This document shows, piece by piece, positions 7,331 through 9,807 of a stretch of DNA of 9,807 bases. The first letter of the stretch is position 1. The number at the start of each line of letters is the position of its first letter. The translations under genes and the position numbers were made by a program. The stretch comes from Ignavibacteriales bacterium (GTDB lineage: Bacteria > Bacteroidota > Ignavibacteria > Ignavibacteriales > Ignavibacteriaceae). Below the pieces are notes generated by a model. It was not told where the DNA came from, did not search any database, and worked only from the letters and a program-made list of their open reading frames with translations. The DNA lies in assembly GCA_027349615.1 (NCBI GenBank), contig DAIEML010000071.1:1-9807 (forward strand), written 5' to 3'.

Positions 7331-8629
7331 ATGATAAAATATTTACATACTATTTCATTCGTAATTGTATTTGCACTTTTGCAACTTTCCTGCAGCACGA
7401 AAAGTGAAAGAGTTGCCAATCAATTAATTTATTGGTCAAGCAATAACACTCAGGAGATTGATTTTGCAAAATATATTGTTGATAAATGGAATAAAGATCA
7501 TCAAACACAGCGCGTTTCTTTTCAGCCTGTTCCTGAAGGGCAATCAAGCGAAGAAATTATCTTAGCGGCTGTTGTTGGAAAGACAACCCCAGATATTTAT
7601 TCTAACATGTGGCAAGGCGATGTTGAAGATTATGCAAGGGCTGGTGTTTTAGTTGCTCTGGATACATTAAAAGGATTTAAAGATTTTATTTATTCTCGAT
7701 GCGACAGCGCGGTTGTAAAAGAAGTAACAAGTACAGACGGCCATATTTATCAAATTCCCTGGAAAATAAATCCAATTATGCTGATTTATAATTCCAACAT
7801 TATAAAAAATTTAGGATTAAACGGACCGCCAAAAGATTACAGTCAGTTTGATTCAGCTTCAGAAAAATTTAAAGATGAAAATATAAACTCAAACGGATAT
7901 GTTACTAAATGGTTCGGATATTCTGAAGTACTTGTAACATGGTGGCAAAGATTTTTCGATTTTTATCCGCTTTATCTTGCAGCTTCCAACGGAGCTCCAT
8001 TAGTAAAGGATGACAAAGCCGCATTTGATAATAAATATGCAGTTGAAGTATTTTCATTTTTACAAAATCTCTACAAGCAAAATTATTTTGCTAAAGAAAG
8101 ACTTTCTGCCAGGCAAGATGTATTTCTTTCAGGTACAATTGCATCAAGATTTACCGGGCCATGGGAAATTGCACACTCTGAAAAATTTAAACCGAAAGGA
8201 TTTGAATATAATTTTTCACCAATGCCTGTGCCAGATAATCATGCTGGACCGGTTTACACTTACGGCGATCCGAAAAATATAGTGATATTTAAAACTTGTC
8301 CCAACCCGGAGCTTGCTTGGGAGTTTATTCATTTTATGATTGATAAACGGAACGATTTAAAACTGCTTGAATATACAAATCAATTACCGAGAAGAAAAAA
8401 TTTAGAAGCAGACCCAGAGTTTTCAAATTACTTTAAAGATAATCCTAAGATGGTTGAATTTGCCAAGCAGTCAAAATTTGTAAGAGGAATAGACCAATAC
8501 ACAAACATGACGGAAGTGTTTGATATTATTTCGCAAGAGTATGAGGCTTGTGTAATATACGGAAAGAAATCACCGGCGGAAGCAATTCATGAAGCAGCGA
8601 AGCAAGTTAATTTACTTTATTTAAAATAA
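7331..8629 (+). CDS. ABC transporter solute-binding lipoprotein, family 1 (sugar type)
   Basis: A 432-residue extracytoplasmic binding protein of the MalE/UgpB-like class, which captures a solute (usually an oligosaccharide or polyol) and delivers it to the inner-membrane permeases. Residues 1-20 are a lipoprotein signal with likely lipidated C21 (LLQLSC; glutamine at -3 is not the consensus). Class features are QLIYWSSNNTQEIDFAKYIV with W35 opening the first lobe, the TTPDIYSNMWQGDVEDYARA segment (85-104), IPWKINPIMLIYNS (142-155), FTGPWEI with W278, the YGDPKNIVIF hinge and AWEFIHFM (329-336), and a C-terminal KSPAEAIHEAAKQVN helix. Tryptophans at 94, 144, 194, 204, 205 and 278 could stack on sugar rings, as known in the family. 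The two permease genes follow within 10 and 4 bases. No clear Shine-Dalgarno sequence precedes ATG 7331. The ligand cannot be named from sequence. Confidence 0.9.
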   Translation: MIKYLHTISFVIVFALLQLSCSTKSERVANQLIYWSSNNTQEIDFAKYIVDKWNKDHQTQRVSFQPVPEGQSSEEIILAAVVGKTTPDIYSNMWQGDVEDYARAGVLVALDTLKGFKDFIYSRCDSAVVKEVTSTDGHIYQIPWKINPIMLIYNSNIIKNLGLNGPPKDYSQFDSASEKFKDENINSNGYVTKWFGYSEVLVTWWQRFFDFYPLYLAASNGAPLVKDDKAAFDNKYAVEVFSFLQNLYKQNYFAKERLSARQDVFLSGTIASRFTGPWEIAHSEKFKPKGFEYNFSPMPVPDNHAGPVYTYGDPKNIVIFKTCPNPELAWEFIHFMIDKRNDLKLLEYTNQLPRRKNLEADPEFSNYFKDNPKMVEFAKQSKFVRGIDQYTNMTEVFDIISQEYEACVIYGKKSPAEAIHEAAKQVNLLYLK

Positions 8630-8639
8630 AGAACGAAGA

Positions 8640-9497
8640 ATGAAAACTAAAAAACTAATGCCGTATTTTTTAGTGTCTCCGTACATTCTTCATTTCTTAT
8701 TGTTCATTGCATTCCCGGTTGTTTTTTCTATTGTTCTTACATTTAATAAATGGAATATTATTTCTCCGATGAAATACATCGGGCTTTCAAATTATGCCAG
8801 ACTATTTCAGGATAAATTCTTTTTACAGTCTTTGTTTAATACGATAATATTTTTAATTATTCACATTCCATTGCAGATAGTGATTGCACTTTTCCTTGCC
8901 GAAGTACTGAATCAGAAAATAAAATTCAGAGGATTTTTTAGAGCGGCATTTTTTCTTCCGGTAATTGTATCAGGAGTTGTTGTGACCATTCTCTGGCAGC
9001 AGCTTTACGGATTTGATACCGGCTTGTTAAACAGAATTCTAATTGCGCTTGGTATCGGCCGCATCGGCTGGCTTGTTGATCCGGCTTGGGCAATGCCTTC
9101 AATTGCGATTATGGCTACGTGGAAGAATGTCGGACTATATGTGATTTTATTTTTAGTCGGACTTCAAACGGTGCCGTCGCATTATTATGAAGCCGCAGAC
9201 CTTGAAGGCGCAACGCATTTACAAAAATTTTTCAATATAACTTTGCCTACAATCAATCCAACTATTTTTATGGTTGTTGTGCTTTCAACTATCAGCGGCT
9301 TTTCTTTGTTTATTGAACCATATATTATGACAGGCGGCGGGCCTTTGAACAGCACGCTTTCGGCAGTGTTATATATTTATAAACAAGGATTCTTTTACTA
9401 TCATATGGGATATTCAGCCACGCTTGGATTATTCTTTGCGCTATTAATTTTGAGCGTTGTTGCCATTCAGAAAAAATTTGTTGAAAAAGAAAAATAA
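8640..9497 (+). CDS. ABC transporter permease, MalF/UgpA-type
   Basis: A 285-residue inner-membrane permease, one half of the channel of a CUT1-class importer. Six hydrophobic segments are visible at roughly 10-33, 64-90, 103-122, 150-175, 206-228 and 258-277. The EAA loop that docks onto the ATPase is present as EAADLEGATHLQKFFNITLP (184-203), with E184, G190 and the terminal LP in place. FIEPYIMTGGGPLNST (224-239) is typical of the UgpA/MalF side of these pairs. The length is that of UgpA-like permeases; the long insert of enterobacterial MalF is absent. It begins 10 bases after the binding-protein stop, behind a purine-rich GAACGAAGA that may act as a weak ribosome site, and is followed 4 bases later by the partner permease. 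No ATP-binding subunit occurs in the window. Confidence 0.92.
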   Translation: MKTKKLMPYFLVSPYILHFLLFIAFPVVFSIVLTFNKWNIISPMKYIGLSNYARLFQDKFFLQSLFNTIIFLIIHIPLQIVIALFLAEVLNQKIKFRGFFRAAFFLPVIVSGVVVTILWQQLYGFDTGLLNRILIALGIGRIGWLVDPAWAMPSIAIMATWKNVGLYVILFLVGLQTVPSHYYEAADLEGATHLQKFFNITLPTINPTIFMVVVLSTISGFSLFIEPYIMTGGGPLNSTLSAVLYIYKQGFFYYHMGYSATLGLFFALLILSVVAIQKKFVEKEK

Positions 9498-9501
9498 TTT
9501 T

Positions 9502-9807
9502 ATGAAAAGAATTATCTTCTACATTTTATTAATTGCCGGAGCGCTGATATTTTTATATCCTTTCATCTGGATGGTGATTGCTTCGTTATCTCCGGAAAAT
9601 CAAATTGGAAATCTTACTTTCCTTCCAAGCAAATTAACTTTTGACAGCTATATACAAATGCTAAGTAAAATTCCGATTGGAAGATCTTTTTTCAACAGCA
9701 TCTTTGTTTCTTCGGCGGTAACATTAGGGGTTTTAGTTTTCGGCTCAATGGTCGGATATGCATTATCAAAACTTGAATTCAAAGGACGCGACTTAATTTT
9801 TTATATA
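9502..9807 (+). CDS. ABC transporter permease, MalG/UgpE-type, N-terminal part (3' end outside window)
   Basis: The first 102 residues of the second channel subunit; the frame is open to the last base. It starts MKRIIFYILLIAGALIFLYP with a first membrane segment at about 4-27, followed by WMVIASLSPE, which matches the W-x-x-x-x-SL/F-K/P stretch after the first helix in MalG-like permeases. The periplasmic part has LPSKLTFDSYIQML, close to the family's FxP...T..NY pattern. FNSIFVSSAVTLGVLVFGSM (64-83) opens the second membrane segment, and GYALSKLEFKGRD (84-96) is the usual A-Y-A-[LF]-x-[RK] element. The EAA loop lies beyond the window. ATG 9502 is 4 bases after the previous stop with no separate ribosome site, suggesting translational coupling. 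Confidence 0.88.
   Translation, partial: MKRIIFYILLIAGALIFLYPFIWMVIASLSPENQIGNLTFLPSKLTFDSYIQMLSKIPIGRSFFNSIFVSSAVTLGVLVFGSMVGYALSKLEFKGRDLIFYI

Noticed and set aside
8010..8282. 90-codon + strand frame inside the binding-protein gene
   Set aside because: Wholly inside a strongly supported gene in another frame, with low-complexity composition and no family resemblance.

Overview
The window carries seven genes, all on the + strand and tightly packed; the longest gap is 57 bases and the outermost genes run off both ends. The DNA is clearly AT-rich. Gene content (a TonB-dependent receptor, a large exoprotein with a type IX secretion-like C-terminal domain, a PorV/PorQ-family barrel) and the weak or absent Shine-Dalgarno sequences before several genes point to the FCB superphylum (Bacteroidetes/Chlorobi/Ignavibacteria and relatives). 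The exoprotein resembles sequences I associate with Ignavibacteria and Calditrichaeota, so an Ignavibacteria-like organism is my best guess. This is inference, not a taxonomic result.

Layout. 1-1304: C-terminal part of a TonB-dependent outer-membrane receptor. 1332-4649: 1105-residue secreted protein with signal peptide, large N-terminal domain of unknown function, fibronectin-III-like domain, further beta-rich region and type IX-like sorting domain. 4686-5720: PorV/PorQ-family outer-membrane barrel. 5729-7273: SurA/PpiC-like periplasmic protein whose parvulin domain seems to have lost both conserved histidines. 7274-7330: the longest gap, with an 11-base direct repeat at 21-base spacing. 7331-8629: sugar-type ABC solute-binding lipoprotein. 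8640-9497 and 9502 to the window end: the two MalF/MalG-type permeases, the second cut by the window edge.

Together the genes form a plausible route across the envelope: receptor for passage over the outer membrane, a surface or secreted partner exported by a type IX-like system with a PorV-like helper next door, a periplasmic chaperone, then a binding protein and permeases for passage over the inner membrane. Carbohydrate is the likely substrate because the ABC genes look like the MalE/MalF/MalG (CUT1) class. No glycoside hydrolase, SusD-like gene, regulator or ABC ATPase is in the window, so substrate and control remain open. The most interesting points are the unstudied exoprotein, the SusD-less pairing of receptor and exoprotein, the apparently inactive isomerase domain and the repeated element before the ABC genes. 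I see no RNA genes, insertion sequences, CRISPR arrays or convincing terminators.
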